Source of the DNA: Salinicoccus halitifaciens
GTDB lineage: Bacteria > Bacillota > Bacilli > Staphylococcales > Salinicoccaceae
DNA: 64,000 bases
Direction: 5' to 3'
NCBI RefSeq assembly: GCF_021026095.1
Contig: NZ_JAJNCU010000008.1
Coordinates: 244,497-308,496, forward strand
In this document: positions 51,454 through 60,140 of the stretch, one piece after another
Layout of the letters: each line of letters begins with the position of its first letter
Numbering within the stretch: the stretch's first letter is position 1
The notes under the pieces: model-generated
What the model was told of the DNA's origin: nothing
Database searches by the model: none
The model's input: the letters and a program-made list of their open reading frames with translations, nothing else
Made by a program: the position numbers and the translations under genes

Positions 51454-52317
51454 CTACATTTCAAAATTTTTGATATAGCTCTTCACGACTTTTATGAATG
51501 CTTCCACCTGCGGCAGTTCCATCACATTCTTATCGAATGAAATGTACGTATCCCGTGTGATCGGTTCTTCATCGACGATCACTTCCTCGATTTTGAACTG
51601 TTCCTTATCAAAGTCTTTGACGACGATTTCAGGCAGCACCGTGACACCCACACCTTCGAACAATAAAGCCCGGCATGTCGCGATCTGGTCGACACTGAAC
51701 TGGGGTTCATACCTCCGGTTGAACCGCGTTTCAAAATACTTCTCGATCATCCTGATATAGACCGGCTCCGAAAAGAACTCGATTACCGGCGGGTTGTCCT
51801 GGCCGACGAGGCTTTTCGGTGTGACGAGGTAATGCCTGTCTGTAAAGAGCAGTTTATTTTCCTTGTTGAGCACCTGCCTGCCCCGGGTGATCGATATATG
51901 GTAATCTTTTGCATCATTGATGATCTGCGGGGATGAGCCGACCTGGATGTTGATGTTCACCCCGGCGTACAGCCGTGTATATTCCCTCAGGACACCTGCA
52001 AGGATCGTGCTGCCGATCAATGATGAGACGCCGAGGTTCAAATTGCCTTCCACCGCCCCTTCATGGGCCACGAGGTACTCCTTCAGCATGTTTTCATTTT
52101 CCACGACCTTCTGGGCATGGCGGATGATCCGCTCCCCCGGTCCTGTGACGAACAATTCCCGCTTCGTCCGGATGAAGATCTCCACGCCCCACTCCTCTTC
52201 GATCGATTTCAGCCTCTGGCTGACCGCCGGCTGGGAGATGAACAGCCTTTCGGCGGCCTGCCTCAACGTTTTAGCTTCATACAGAGTGACGAGTAATTTA
52301 TAATCATCCACTTTCAT
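51454..52317 (-). CDS. ccpE: LysR-family catabolite regulator CcpE
   Basis: The 287-aa LysR-type regulator has an N-terminal helix-turn-helix (DDYKLLVTLYEAKTLRQAAERLFISQPAVSQRLKSIEEEWGVEIFIRTKRELFVT). Its effector domain (SSLIGSTILAGVLREY, DYHISITRGRQV, ATCRALLFEGVGVTVLPEIVV) matches staphylococcal CcpE closely. CcpE senses citrate and activates aconitase (citB) and TCA-cycle genes. No citB is visible in the window. A dyad ATAA-N7-TTAT 22 nt upstream of the start fits autoregulation. It is divergent from the SDR gene. Confidence 0.9.
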   Translation of the reverse strand: MKVDDYKLLVTLYEAKTLRQAAERLFISQPAVSQRLKSIEEEWGVEIFIRTKRELFVTGPGERIIRHAQKVVENENMLKEYLVAHEGAVEGNLNLGVSSLIGSTILAGVLREYTRLYAGVNINIQVGSSPQIINDAKDYHISITRGRQVLNKENKLLFTDRHYLVTPKSLVGQDNPPVIEFFSEPVYIRMIEKYFETRFNRRYEPQFSVDQIATCRALLFEGVGVTVLPEIVVKDFDKEQFKIEEVIVDEEPITRDTYISFDKNVMELPQVEAFIKVVKSYIKNFEM

Positions 52318-52338
52318 TTAATCACCTTTTCTTCCTAT

Positions 52339-52353
52339 ATAAGAAAATCTTAT
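52339..52353 (-). promoter_or_regulatory. CcpC/CcpE-type dyad (ATAA-N7-TTAT)
   Basis: ATAAGAAAATCTTAT is a perfect palindrome of the form ATAA-N7-TTAT, the binding motif known for Bacillus CcpC and its staphylococcal counterpart. It lies between the divergent ccpE and SDR genes. Confidence 0.65.
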
Positions 52354-52369
52354 CATAGTTTGCCTCTTC

Positions 52370-52394
52370 GAGTAACTCTTAAGGAATCGGGTAT
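52370..52394 (+). promoter_or_regulatory. Possible SigB promoter of the stress SDR
   Basis: GAGTAA, 13 nt, then GGGTAT. The -10 element is perfect and the -35 element weak. Related SDR genes in Bacillus are part of the general stress regulon. Confidence 0.42.
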
Positions 52395-52426
52395 ATGTAA
52401 TCTACATTTGATTGAGGAGGTATTTT

Positions 52427-53308
52427 ATGAATAATGAAAAGAAATACGAAGCAGTCAATGAGCAGGTCGAAGGTTATACACAGGACGGGCAGCCCGGCAT
52501 AGAAAAGGACATGGACCCGAAACCCGTCATCATCGCCGATGATTATAAAGGCAGTGGAAAGCTGGAAGGCAAAGTGGCATTGATCACTGGCGGGGATTCT
52601 GGGATCGGCCGCTCGGTCGCCGTCCACTTCGCAAAAGAAGGGGCGGACATCGCACTGTTATATCTTGAAGAGGAAGAAGAAGATGCGCAGTATGTAAAGA
52701 TGCTCGCTGAAAAGGAGAACGTCAAGTGCCTGCTGTACAGCGGGAATATCAATGATGCAGATTTCAGGAAAGAGACGGTAAATGATGTCGTCTCCACTCT
52801 TGGTACCATCAACATCCTTGTGAATAATGCCGGTGTGCAATATCCGAAAAAAGATTTCCTCGATATCACCGAAGATAATCTGCGGGAAACTTTTGAAACC
52901 AACATCATCAGCATGATCCTGCTCACGCAGGAAGTCTTCCCTCACCTGGAGGAAGGGGATTCGATCATCAACTCCACGAGCGTCACGGCATATAAAGGCT
53001 CCCCGATCTTCATCGACTACTCATCGACGAAAGGCGCAATCACTTCATTCACAAGGTCGCTCGCCCAAAACCTCGCACCGCAGAAGATACGCGTGAACGC
53101 AGTGGCACCGGGGCCGATCTATACCCCGCTCATTCCTGCCACATTCGACGCTGAACATGTGGATCAGCACGGTGAGGATACACCGATGGAAAGGCGTGGC
53201 CAGCCGGCTGAGCTCGGACCGTCATACGTCTTCCTTGCAGCGCAGGATTCAAGCTATATGACAGGTGAAGTGCTCCATGTGAACGGCGGCGACTTCACGG
53301 CAAGTTAA
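52427..53308 (+). CDS. SDR-family oxidoreductase (general-stress YdaD/YhdF type)
   Basis: The 293-aa protein has the N-terminal extension of this subfamily (EGYTQDGQPGIEKDMDPKPV), the cofactor motif TGGDSGIGRSVAVHFAKEGADIAL, NNAGVQYP, the catalytic Ser-Tyr-Lys (STSVTAYKGSPIFIDYSSTKGAI) and the end YMTGEVLHVNGGDF. It reduces or oxidises an unknown substrate with NAD(P). The open frame starts upstream, but the ATG at 52427 follows GAGGAGG by 6 nt. It has a possible SigB promoter and a GC-rich terminator. Confidence 0.9.
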   Translation: MNNEKKYEAVNEQVEGYTQDGQPGIEKDMDPKPVIIADDYKGSGKLEGKVALITGGDSGIGRSVAVHFAKEGADIALLYLEEEEEDAQYVKMLAEKENVKCLLYSGNINDADFRKETVNDVVSTLGTINILVNNAGVQYPKKDFLDITEDNLRETFETNIISMILLTQEVFPHLEEGDSIINSTSVTAYKGSPIFIDYSSTKGAITSFTRSLAQNLAPQKIRVNAVAPGPIYTPLIPATFDAEHVDQHGEDTPMERRGQPAELGPSYVFLAAQDSSYMTGEVLHVNGGDFTAS

Positions 53309-53321
53309 ATATAACCTCCAG

Positions 53322-53345
53322 GGGCAGCCCGCGGGCTGCCCTTTA
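53322..53345 (+). terminator. GC-rich terminator of the stress SDR
   Basis: Perfect palindrome GGGCAGCCCGCGGGCTGCCC followed by TTTACTTTATATTTTT; it overlaps the 3' end of the DUF402 gene. Confidence 0.82.
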
Positions 53346-53882
53346 CTTTATATTTTTCCGCAGTTCCCCGAGGCAGTGCGCCGCAAGTTCTACAAACTGC
53401 CCGAAGTCCCGCTCGATCTCATCCATGATGTGCTGTGCCACGGCGTAGGCCTCATCCTTGTCCTTCTCTGTAATCTTTTTATTCTTCAGGGCACGCTGTA
53501 TATCCTTCTCATCGACGAGCTCATACTGTCCGTCCGGGAGTGCGAGCACGTCCAGGTAAATGTCTTTCCGCCTTGCGTTGCCCGGTTCCAGGTAATGTGC
53601 CATATTGACATCGAAGTAGTACTGCAGCACGTGCCAGTTGTCATCATACATGACGGTGATGCTGTACTTCCGTTCTTTCGGCAGTATCTGCAGCCATTTA
53701 TAATCTTTATCGACGACTTTCACCGATTTGTCCACGACCGGGACGACGAGAGGGGAGCGTATCTTCTTCATGTAGATGAGGCCGGCCAGGAACTCTTCAC
53801 CATTGAAGCGGGTCAGCACTTCATCATATGTAGAGTCCAATAAACGGCGCCACCCGCGTTTATCCAAATATTTCATTTTCAT
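53343..53882 (-). CDS. DUF402-family protein
   Basis: The 179-aa protein has an N-terminal basic segment (MKMKYLDKRGWRRLLDSTYDEV) and a DUF402 domain with YYFDVNMAHYLEPGNARRKDIYLDVLALPDGQYELVDE. In that family the pattern D...D.lDl.v.pdG.y.l.D binds a metal and a phosphate substrate; nucleoside diphosphatase (Ntdp) is the studied staphylococcal member, and this may be a paralogue. The frame is open far upstream to 54071, overlapping cidA, but the ATG at 53882 with GAAGGAG fits best. A helical C-terminal half follows. Confidence 0.8.
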   Translation of the reverse strand: MKMKYLDKRGWRRLLDSTYDEVLTRFNGEEFLAGLIYMKKIRSPLVVPVVDKSVKVVDKDYKWLQILPKERKYSITVMYDDNWHVLQYYFDVNMAHYLEPGNARRKDIYLDVLALPDGQYELVDEKDIQRALKNKKITEKDKDEAYAVAQHIMDEIERDFGQFVELAAHCLGELRKNIK

Positions 53883-54024
53883 GGCTCTCATCTCCTTCAT
53901 TACATTATACATAATAAGCAAAAGAAAAGTGAAGAAATACGCAATGTCGAAAAGCCTCCACTTCACCCTCCCCTGCGCATCATAATGATGTAAAATGATG
54001 GTATACCGACAGAGGTGAATACAT

Positions 54025-54390
54025 ATGGTCAAATCAATAAAAATCGTCTTACAGATCACAATATTGTACATACTGTACCAGGCCGGGGAATGGCTTTCCG
54101 AAACGTTTCAGCTGGCCCTCCCCGGGAGCGTCATCGGGATGATGCTGCTGATTCTCCTGCTTTTCACACAGGTGATCAGAATCGAATGGATCGGGGATGG
54201 TGCGGGTTTCATGGTGAAATATCTGCCTTTCTTCTTCATCCCGTCCACTCTCGGCATCATGCAGTATTACGGCATATTCCAGGGGAGGGGCTTCATGCTG
54301 GTCATCATCGTCCTTGTGAGCACCGTGCTCGTGATGGCCGTCTCCGGGCTGATCGGCCATTTATCCGGCGGCAGGGAGGGTCAGCCATGA
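54025..54390 (+). CDS. cidA: CidA/LrgA-family holin-like protein
   Basis: The 121-aa membrane protein has four hydrophobic segments, with the CidA/LrgA signature LPGSVIGMMLLILLLF and the YLPFFFIPSTLGIM stretch. CidA and LrgA are small membrane proteins that affect murein hydrolase activity, cell death and, in recent views, export of pyruvate or other metabolites with CidB/LrgB. I call it CidA from the general look; LrgA cannot be excluded. An AGAGGTGA site precedes the ATG. It overlaps the next gene by 4 nt. Confidence 0.87.
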   Translation: MVKSIKIVLQITILYILYQAGEWLSETFQLALPGSVIGMMLLILLLFTQVIRIEWIGDGAGFMVKYLPFFFIPSTLGIMQYYGIFQGRGFMLVIIVLVSTVLVMAVSGLIGHLSGGREGQP

Positions 54391-55073
54391 ACATTCTCGC
54401 AGCCTCGGGCATAATCGCAATGACCATCTTAGTATACCGGTTGTCGCTCTATATACACCGGAAGGCGGAAAGCCCCTTCACCCTGCCCATTTTATCATCA
54501 ACGGTCATCCTCATCATTTTCCTGGCCGTTTTTGACATCCCGTATGAACAATACATGATCGGCGGTGAGTGGATCAATCAGCTGCTCGGGCCTGCCGTCG
54601 TCGCCCTTGCCTATCCGCTCTATATACACCGTAAAGTCATGGTGAAGCTTGCAGTGCCGCTCTTCACCGGTACTTTGGCCGGTGCTTTCATCGGCGTCGT
54701 ATCGGGAGTTTCCATGGCGAAATGGACTGGGTTCGGAACCGAGATACTATATGCCATTTCCGCCAAATCGGTGACGACGCCGGTTGCCGTGGTCATCACC
54801 GAATCACTCGGCGGCATCACATCACTTGCAGCCGTGATGGTCATGATCGCCGGCATCGGGGGCGCAGTCATGCACAAATATGTCTTCAAAGTGTTCGGCA
54901 TCACCTCTCATCTCGGACGCGGCATGGGGATGGGTGCTGCATCCCATGCGATAGGCACAGCCGAAGTGATGAAGGACAGCCAGCTCGAAGGCTCGATCAG
55001 CACCGTCGCGATGGTGGCGAGCGCGATCATCGTCTCCCTCATCACACCGCTGATTGTCTCATGGTTCGTTTGA
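54387..55073 (+). CDS. cidB: CidB/LrgB-family membrane protein
   Basis: The 228-aa membrane protein has six or seven hydrophobic segments and the LrgB signatures LLGPAVVALAYPLYIHR, SAKSVTTPVAVVITESLGG and GRGMGMGAASHAIGTAEVMK. It acts with the upstream CidA-type protein. The frame is open far upstream, but the ATG at 54387 forms an ATGA overlap with the cidA stop and has GGGAGGG before it. A terminator follows. Confidence 0.9.
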   Translation: MNILAASGIIAMTILVYRLSLYIHRKAESPFTLPILSSTVILIIFLAVFDIPYEQYMIGGEWINQLLGPAVVALAYPLYIHRKVMVKLAVPLFTGTLAGAFIGVVSGVSMAKWTGFGTEILYAISAKSVTTPVAVVITESLGGITSLAAVMVMIAGIGGAVMHKYVFKVFGITSHLGRGMGMGAASHAIGTAEVMKDSQLEGSISTVAMVASAIIVSLITPLIVSWFV

Positions 55074-55102
55074 ACTCAACCGCTGCAGATCAGGAAAGCA
55101 CA

Positions 55103-55135
55103 AGAAGGCCCGGGACATTTGTCCCGGGCCTTCCT
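55103..55135. terminator. Terminator between cidB and the ABC permease gene
   Basis: AAGGCCCGGGAC / GTCCCGGGCCTT hairpin with a 4-nt loop; T-runs are short. Confidence 0.78.
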
Positions 55136-55137
55136 GC

Positions 55138-57150
55138 TCACTCCACCCCGACGATGAAGTGGGTATATTCAGCGGCATCCGCTTCAATATCGTCTGTGCC
55201 TTCATACGGGTAGTAATTCAGATTGGTATAGATGATCACCCTTCCGCTTCCGGCATTGAGCGCACCATCATCCACGGCGTCCATCACTTCTGTCCGCCCG
55301 TCTTCCCCGAGTGCCTCGAGATCGTATTTCAAGGCGAGTTCCTCAAACGGTAACCTCCGGTAATCTTCATAAAATTCATCATCCGGTCCGATTTCATACG
55401 CATAGACTTCCTCTGCACCGGCGAGGGAGATGAATTCACTGATATCCTGTTCTTCTGAAATACGTGACAGCACTGCTGGATGGTAGAGCAGCACCTTGCC
55501 GTAGATCCATTCATTGAACCTGCCATTGCTGAATTCGAGTTCGGCATTGATGATATGCTCTGATGCGAACCTGTTCAACTCGGTGCCGGCATCCGCCGTC
55601 TTCTGGGACCCTTCCTTATATTCGCTGATGAAGCGTTCCATCTCCCGGCCATCCTCAATCAATAAAGCGCTGCCCCCGGAAGCCATCAATGACAGCTGCA
55701 CCAGATCGCGGTCATCCTCAATATTATATATCAGGTCCTGGGCCCGCGTCTGACCGGCCGTATTCAGTTCTGTCAGAAGACTTTCAGCCTCTTCGCCTTC
55801 CGGATAATGGTCGAACGAGCGGTGTACCATACTGCCGTCCTTCATCCGGTAAGTGACTTCAAATATCCTGTATTCTTCCAGACTGTGCCTCGGCACTTTA
55901 TTGTCCGCCGCATATTGATGCGCCTGTGTGACATCACTGATATATGCAGGGTCGTCCATCATCAGGAAATTCTCACTCATGATGTCATTTTGCGGGACGT
56001 ATCCGGAAAATATCCCGGCCTCTGCAGCATCGACCATGACCGCTTCAACTTCATCCACAGGAGGCACGTAGTTTGAATACATATTCCATCCGGCATAGAA
56101 TACCGCCATGAACACGACTGCACTGCCGGCGGAGATCAGGAAGCGCCTGACTTTGAAGCGGATCTTGACCGTGCTCTGGAAGAACATTTCCACCAGGATG
56201 AAGGAAACGAACCAGGCGAAAATGAATGCGATGACCCGTACAATATTTCCTGCGGCAAAAATCAATCCGACGACATTTCCCAGTATGAGCATGCCGACGA
56301 TCACAATGAGGACCGACAGGATCAATCGCACAGGGTGGTAGGTGAAGTTCAAGTTCACATATTCATTCTGCCTTCTCGCATAGAGGATATAGGAAAGAAT
56401 GAAAGCAAGGAGTGCCACCCCCGCCCATATGACCCACTTCATCCAGGAGATCGGCTCATATATCTGCATGACGGCGAATATCGGAAACGTATTCTCGACG
56501 ACAGGTGTGAGCAGGTCATCATCCATCACGCCCTGGAACAGGGAGATGCCGTCGAACATCGTGCTTGCTGTGCTCGTCGCTGCAGCCCACAGTGCAAGCG
56601 GCAGGAAGAATATGATGATGACGAGCTGCAGGTGAATGAACAGATGATTCGTGAAAAAGCCTGTGAACACCGTGATGATGAAAACTGTCACCATCACGGC
56701 AATGCTGTAGACGAGCCAGGAAAGGACATCAAGTGCCGCCAGTTCAAAAGCGAGGGCAAACCTTTCCACCATCAGAATCGCAGCAATCAGGCCCGTCGAT
56801 ATGATGATCGATGAAATGCCGATGATGAATACGCTCGTCAGCACCGTCACCCTTTTGACCGGCAGGCTGTGGATGAAGTCAGAAACGCTTTCCTGGTTTT
56901 TGAAGTTCATCGAAAACAATCCAAGACCGGCCGCATATATCATGCCGAAAACCAGATGCACAGACGCAAGGTTCTCGAAGACAGCCGCATCATACAAATA
57001 CGACGCATCCGTCATGCTGAGGGAGAAGATCCACAGGCTGAGGGGCAGGACGATCAGGGACATCATCATATACAGGACGGTGATCCAGAATGTCTGGACG
57101 GTGAAATGCCTGAGCAATGTGCTATTCCACAATAATGTTGGAGATTTCAT
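55138..57150 (-). CDS. Large ABC-2 type permease with C-terminal extracytoplasmic domain
   Basis: The 670-aa protein has about ten membrane segments in the first about 390 residues (YtrC/YtrD-like, with NFKNQESVSDFIHSLPVKR in the first loop). After the last membrane segment comes a soluble C-terminal domain of about 280 residues with no cysteines, resembling DUF6449 of such permeases. It would form the channel for the ATPase encoded upstream. The ATG at 57150 (MKSPTLLWN) overlaps the ATPase gene by 29 nt and is preferred over the longer frame from 57210. The substrate is unknown; relatives export peptides or act in cell-wall stress response. Confidence 0.82.
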   Translation of the reverse strand: MKSPTLLWNSTLLRHFTVQTFWITVLYMMMSLIVLPLSLWIFSLSMTDASYLYDAAVFENLASVHLVFGMIYAAGLGLFSMNFKNQESVSDFIHSLPVKRVTVLTSVFIIGISSIIISTGLIAAILMVERFALAFELAALDVLSWLVYSIAVMVTVFIITVFTGFFTNHLFIHLQLVIIIFFLPLALWAAATSTASTMFDGISLFQGVMDDDLLTPVVENTFPIFAVMQIYEPISWMKWVIWAGVALLAFILSYILYARRQNEYVNLNFTYHPVRLILSVLIVIVGMLILGNVVGLIFAAGNIVRVIAFIFAWFVSFILVEMFFQSTVKIRFKVRRFLISAGSAVVFMAVFYAGWNMYSNYVPPVDEVEAVMVDAAEAGIFSGYVPQNDIMSENFLMMDDPAYISDVTQAHQYAADNKVPRHSLEEYRIFEVTYRMKDGSMVHRSFDHYPEGEEAESLLTELNTAGQTRAQDLIYNIEDDRDLVQLSLMASGGSALLIEDGREMERFISEYKEGSQKTADAGTELNRFASEHIINAELEFSNGRFNEWIYGKVLLYHPAVLSRISEEQDISEFISLAGAEEVYAYEIGPDDEFYEDYRRLPFEELALKYDLEALGEDGRTEVMDAVDDGALNAGSGRVIIYTNLNYYPYEGTDDIEADAAEYTHFIVGVE

Positions 57151-58027
57151 ATCCCTTTTCCCCCATTTCATAAGTGAATATCTCTTCCAGGGTGAGCGGC
57201 AGGATATCATACATCAGGGGATCATACTTCGTCACTTTCCGCTCGACTGCTGTAAGATCGCCTTTGATGATGCAGGTGGCCACCCGCCCCCTGAGATTTT
57301 TGTGAACGGCACCGATGTCTTTATAGAAATTTTCATCCGGCAGCATTTTGAAGGCAATCTGGAGCTTGCAGTGGGTGCCCTTGATCTCATTCAAATCCCT
57401 GTTGAATAAAATCTCTCCGTTGTGCATGATGGACACCGAATCACACAAATCCTCCATCTCCCGAAGATTATGGCTGGATGCGATGACGGTCATATTATGG
57501 TTCGCGATGTCCTGCATCATGATATTTTTGACCTGGTTCCTCATGATCGGATCCAGCCCGTCAAAAGGTTCATCCAGCAGCATCACTTTGGGCCGCGCCG
57601 ACATCGCCAGTATGAATGAAGCCTGACGCTTCATCCCTTTGGATAATGCATTCAGCGGCTGATCCGGATCCAGGTTGAAATGCCCGACGAGCTGGTGGAA
57701 ACGTCTTTCGGACCAGTTGGCATACAGCCCCTTATAAAACACCGCCATCTTCTCCAAAGTTGCCGAGGAAAAGAAATACGGCACATCCTGGATGAAGATC
57801 ACATCCGACTTCACCCGGGTGTTCTCGAACACCGCTTCGCCGCCGTACAGCACTTCCCCCGCCTCGGGCCTGTAAATGCCGGCCATGACTTTCATGAACG
57901 TCGTCTTCCCCGCTCCGTTCGAGCCGAGCAGGCCGTGCATCGTCCCTTCTTCAATGCTCATCGATACATTGTCCACGGCTTTCTTAGCACCAAAGGATTT
58001 ATTGACGCCTTCGATGTTTATTTTCAT
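57122..58027 (-). CDS. ABC transporter ATP-binding protein (YtrB/PmtA-like)
   Basis: The 301-aa ATPase has Walker A LLGSNGAGKTT, Q-loop VIFIQDVPYFFS, a signature with LSKGMKRQASF in place of LSGGQ (typical for this subfamily), Walker B KVMLLDEPFDGLD and H-loop VIASSHNLREMEDL. The last 90 residues form a small accessory domain. It starts within the end of the GntR gene (4-nt overlap), so regulator, ATPase and permease form one operon, as in the Bacillus ytr and staphylococcal pmt loci. Unlike pmt, only one ATPase/permease pair is present. Confidence 0.9.
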   Translation of the reverse strand: MKINIEGVNKSFGAKKAVDNVSMSIEEGTMHGLLGSNGAGKTTFMKVMAGIYRPEAGEVLYGGEAVFENTRVKSDVIFIQDVPYFFSSATLEKMAVFYKGLYANWSERRFHQLVGHFNLDPDQPLNALSKGMKRQASFILAMSARPKVMLLDEPFDGLDPIMRNQVKNIMMQDIANHNMTVIASSHNLREMEDLCDSVSIMHNGEILFNRDLNEIKGTHCKLQIAFKMLPDENFYKDIGAVHKNLRGRVATCIIKGDLTAVERKVTKYDPLMYDILPLTLEEIFTYEMGEKGYEISNIIVE

Positions 58028-58410
58028 TCGTCCCGCTCCTCCCCAATATCTTCTTTTGCCTGCTCCACTACATCTTTGATCTCCTCTACAGGCACATCGA
58101 GGTAGATCAATTCTTTTGCGGTACTCTCGAGATCTTCCATCAGCATTTCGATTTTGCCAGGGGTGGCCGCATGTTTCATATCACTGACGAAGTTCCCTTT
58201 GCCGGGGACCGAGTAGATATAACCTTCAGCCTCCAGTTCCCGGTACGCTTTTTGGATGGTGTTCGGGTTGATCGTCATCTCCTGTGCAAGCCGCCTGACA
58301 GACGGCAGCTTCTCACCGGTCTCAAGCACGTTTTGGATGATCAGCATCCTGATATGGTCGACGAGCTGTTCATATATCGGCACCCTGCTTTTGAAATCAA
58401 TATTGAACAA
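58024..58410 (-). CDS. GntR-family (YtrA-type) transcriptional regulator
   Basis: The 128-aa protein has an N-terminal winged helix-turn-helix (SRVPIYEQLVDHIRMLIIQNVLETGEKLPSVRRLAQEMTINPNTIQKAYRELEAEGYIYSVPGKGNFV) and a short helical dimerisation tail of the YtrA subfamily. Such repressors control their own operon for a membrane ABC exporter. The frame starts with an ATG at 58416 touching the GGGAGGG site; the TTG at 58410 has normal spacing and gives FNIDFKSRVPIYEQ as start, so I chose it. A perfect palindrome (58425-58451) lies just upstream. Confidence 0.87.
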   Translation of the reverse strand: MFNIDFKSRVPIYEQLVDHIRMLIIQNVLETGEKLPSVRRLAQEMTINPNTIQKAYRELEAEGYIYSVPGKGNFVSDMKHAATPGKIEMLMEDLESTAKELIYLDVPVEEIKDVVEQAKEDIGEERDE

Positions 58411-58424
58411 GATCATCCCTCCCC

Positions 58425-58451
58425 AACTGTATTACTTATTATAATACAGTT
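58425..58451 (-). promoter_or_regulatory. Operator palindrome of the GntR-ABC operon
   Basis: AACTGTATTA, a 7-nt spacer, then TAATACAGTT: a perfect 10-bp inverted repeat 15 nt upstream of the TTG start. A further GTACAGTA half-site-like element follows at 58453-58460. The position fits an autoregulatory operator. Confidence 0.75.
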
Positions 58452-58498
58452 GGTACAGTAAAATTACAATAGAAAATACTCAGATCCTGTAAAAAATA

Positions 58499-58532
58499 AA
58501 AAAACACGGAAACCTGATACGGTTCCGTGTTA
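58499..58532 (-). terminator. Terminator of the atypical SDR gene
   Basis: ACACGGAACC / GGTTTCCGTGT hairpin followed by TTTTTTATTTTTT on the minus strand. Confidence 0.88.
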
Positions 58533-58543
58533 AATGAACTTCC

Positions 58544-59320
58544 TTATAATGATGCGCTGGCACCGCCGTCGATGTTCACGGCAACGCCTGTAATGTATGA
58601 GGCGAGTTCCGAACATAAAAATGTGATCACATTCGCCGCTTCCTCCGTTTCACCGACGCGTCCAAGCGGGATGTCGTCCCGGCCGGTTGTCGCAAATTCC
58701 TCCCAGCTCATCTCAGGTGCCTCTGCCTTCCACATCTTCTCCACCTGATCGCTGCGTATCAGGCCGATGCATACGGCGTTGACCCGGATGCCGTACGGGC
58801 CGAGGTCTTTGCTCATGGCTTTCGTCATCGCAAGCCCCGCGCTTCTCGATACGGATGTCGGCAGTGTGCCGGCACCCGGGTTCTTCCCCGCCACAGCGGT
58901 GAGGTTCAGAATGGCACCGCCATTCTCCTTCAGATGCGGCAGGGCAGCTTTCGACGTTTTGACTGCCGACAGCACTTTCAGATCGAGATCGCCCTGCCAG
59001 TCATTGACCTCAACTTCTTCAAAGCTTTCCGCAAAGGCACCGCCTGCGTTATTGACGAGCACGTCGAGGCGGCCGAATCTTTCAATGACCGCGTTGATGA
59101 TATTCTCTCCCGCATCATCCCCGGTCACGTCCTGGACGACATAGTCGACCTCACCGTGAGCACCGAGTGACTCCTTCGCCGCAGCAAGATCTTCTTCACC
59201 CCTTGCCACAAGCATCACCTTCGCGCCGAGCTTCAACATTTCCAGAGCCGTCTGTCTGCCGATCCCTTTGCTGGAACCCGTGATTACGGCCACCTTGCCT
59301 TCATAACCAAAATCCATCAT
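58544..59320 (-). CDS. SDR-fold protein with degenerate catalytic triad
   Basis: The 258-aa protein has the SDR cofactor motif TGSSKGIGRQTALEML, DVLVNNAGGAF and the C-terminal SELASYITGVAVNIDGG. At the catalytic sites it departs from the family. The serine before VAG is alanine (LTAVAG), and the YxxxK motif reads TSVSR (PTSVSRSAG), so Ser, Tyr and Lys are all replaced. A subset of SDR proteins with a PTSVSRAAG-type motif exists, so this may be an established but unusual branch. The function is unknown; reductase activity by the usual mechanism is unlikely. The gene is monocistronic with a terminator. Confidence 0.85.
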   Translation of the reverse strand: MMDFGYEGKVAVITGSSKGIGRQTALEMLKLGAKVMLVARGEEDLAAAKESLGAHGEVDYVVQDVTGDDAGENIINAVIERFGRLDVLVNNAGGAFAESFEEVEVNDWQGDLDLKVLSAVKTSKAALPHLKENGGAILNLTAVAGKNPGAGTLPTSVSRSAGLAMTKAMSKDLGPYGIRVNAVCIGLIRSDQVEKMWKAEAPEMSWEEFATTGRDDIPLGRVGETEEAANVITFLCSELASYITGVAVNIDGGASASL

Positions 59321-59379
59321 ATATCCCCCTAATATGTGCTTATTTAAAAGTTATCATTACGGAAGCTTCTTTTGAAGCT

Positions 59380-60099
59380 TTATGACTCCAGATTCACATT
59401 GTGGTAGACGTTCGACACATCCTCAAGGTCCTCAAGTGCATCGATCAGCACTTCGAACTGCTCACGTGCCTCCCCGTCAAGTGAGACTTCATTCTGTGCA
59501 ATCATCGACTGTTCCGCCACTTCATATTCGGAGACGCCCATTTCATCGAGGGCACTTTTGATCTCATGAAAACTTTGCGGATCGCCATAGACGACCGTGA
59601 AATCATTTTCCACCGTCACATCATTCACGTCCACGTCATTTTCCATCAGCTGCATCAGCACCGTCTCACTGTCGAAATCACTGAAGACGAAGACCGAAAC
59701 AGGATCGAACATATAGCTGACCGCACCGCTCACGCCCATGTTGCCGCCGTTTTTCCCGAACGCGGCACGCACATCCGAAGCCGTCCTGTTCACATTATCG
59801 GTGAGGGCATCCACAATGATCATCGAACCGTCCGGCCCGAAACCTTCATAACGGCGCTCATCGAAAGTCTCCTCACCGCCGCCCTTCGCCTTGTCGATCG
59901 CCTTATCGACGATATGCTTCGGCACGGAGTATGTCTTGGCACGTTCCAGAACTGTCTTCAATGCCTGATTGCTTTCCGGATCCGGCTCGCCTTTACGGGC
60001 GGCCACATAGATTTCACGCCCGAATTTTGCATATATGCGGCTCGTATTTTGATCTTTCTGTGCTTTCTTTTCTTTAATGTTATTCCATTTCCTGCCCAT
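59380..60099 (-). CDS. yebC: YebC/PmpR-family DNA-binding or translation factor
   Basis: The 239-aa protein has the full YebC signature: [47 protein letters not shown] at the N-terminus, [37 protein letters not shown] in domain 2 and the acidic C-terminal domain. Members bind DNA as regulators and some help ribosomes at proline stretches. The MGRKW start marks the YeeN-type branch of Firmicutes. A GAAGGAAGAGG site precedes the ATG. It lies 41 nt after the BI-1 gene on the same strand. Confidence 0.92.
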   Translation of the reverse strand: MGRKWNNIKEKKAQKDQNTSRIYAKFGREIYVAARKGEPDPESNQALKTVLERAKTYSVPKHIVDKAIDKAKGGGEETFDERRYEGFGPDGSMIIVDALTDNVNRTASDVRAAFGKNGGNMGVSGAVSYMFDPVSVFVFSDFDSETVLMQLMENDVDVNDVTVENDFTVVYGDPQSFHEIKSALDEMGVSEYEVAEQSMIAQNEVSLDGEAREQFEVLIDALEDLEDVSNVYHNVNLES

Positions 60100-60140
60100 C
60101 TCTTTCCTCTTCCTTCACTAAAATTATCATCTGCCCGGAG

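Noticed and set aside
53883-54071. 63-residue extension of the DUF402 protein
   Set aside because: It crosses the cidA start and promoter region and lacks a ribosome site, while GAAGGAG precedes the ATG at 53882.
54015-54386. Long upstream extension of the CidB frame
   Set aside because: It overlaps cidA in another frame; the ATGA overlap at 54387 is the proper start.
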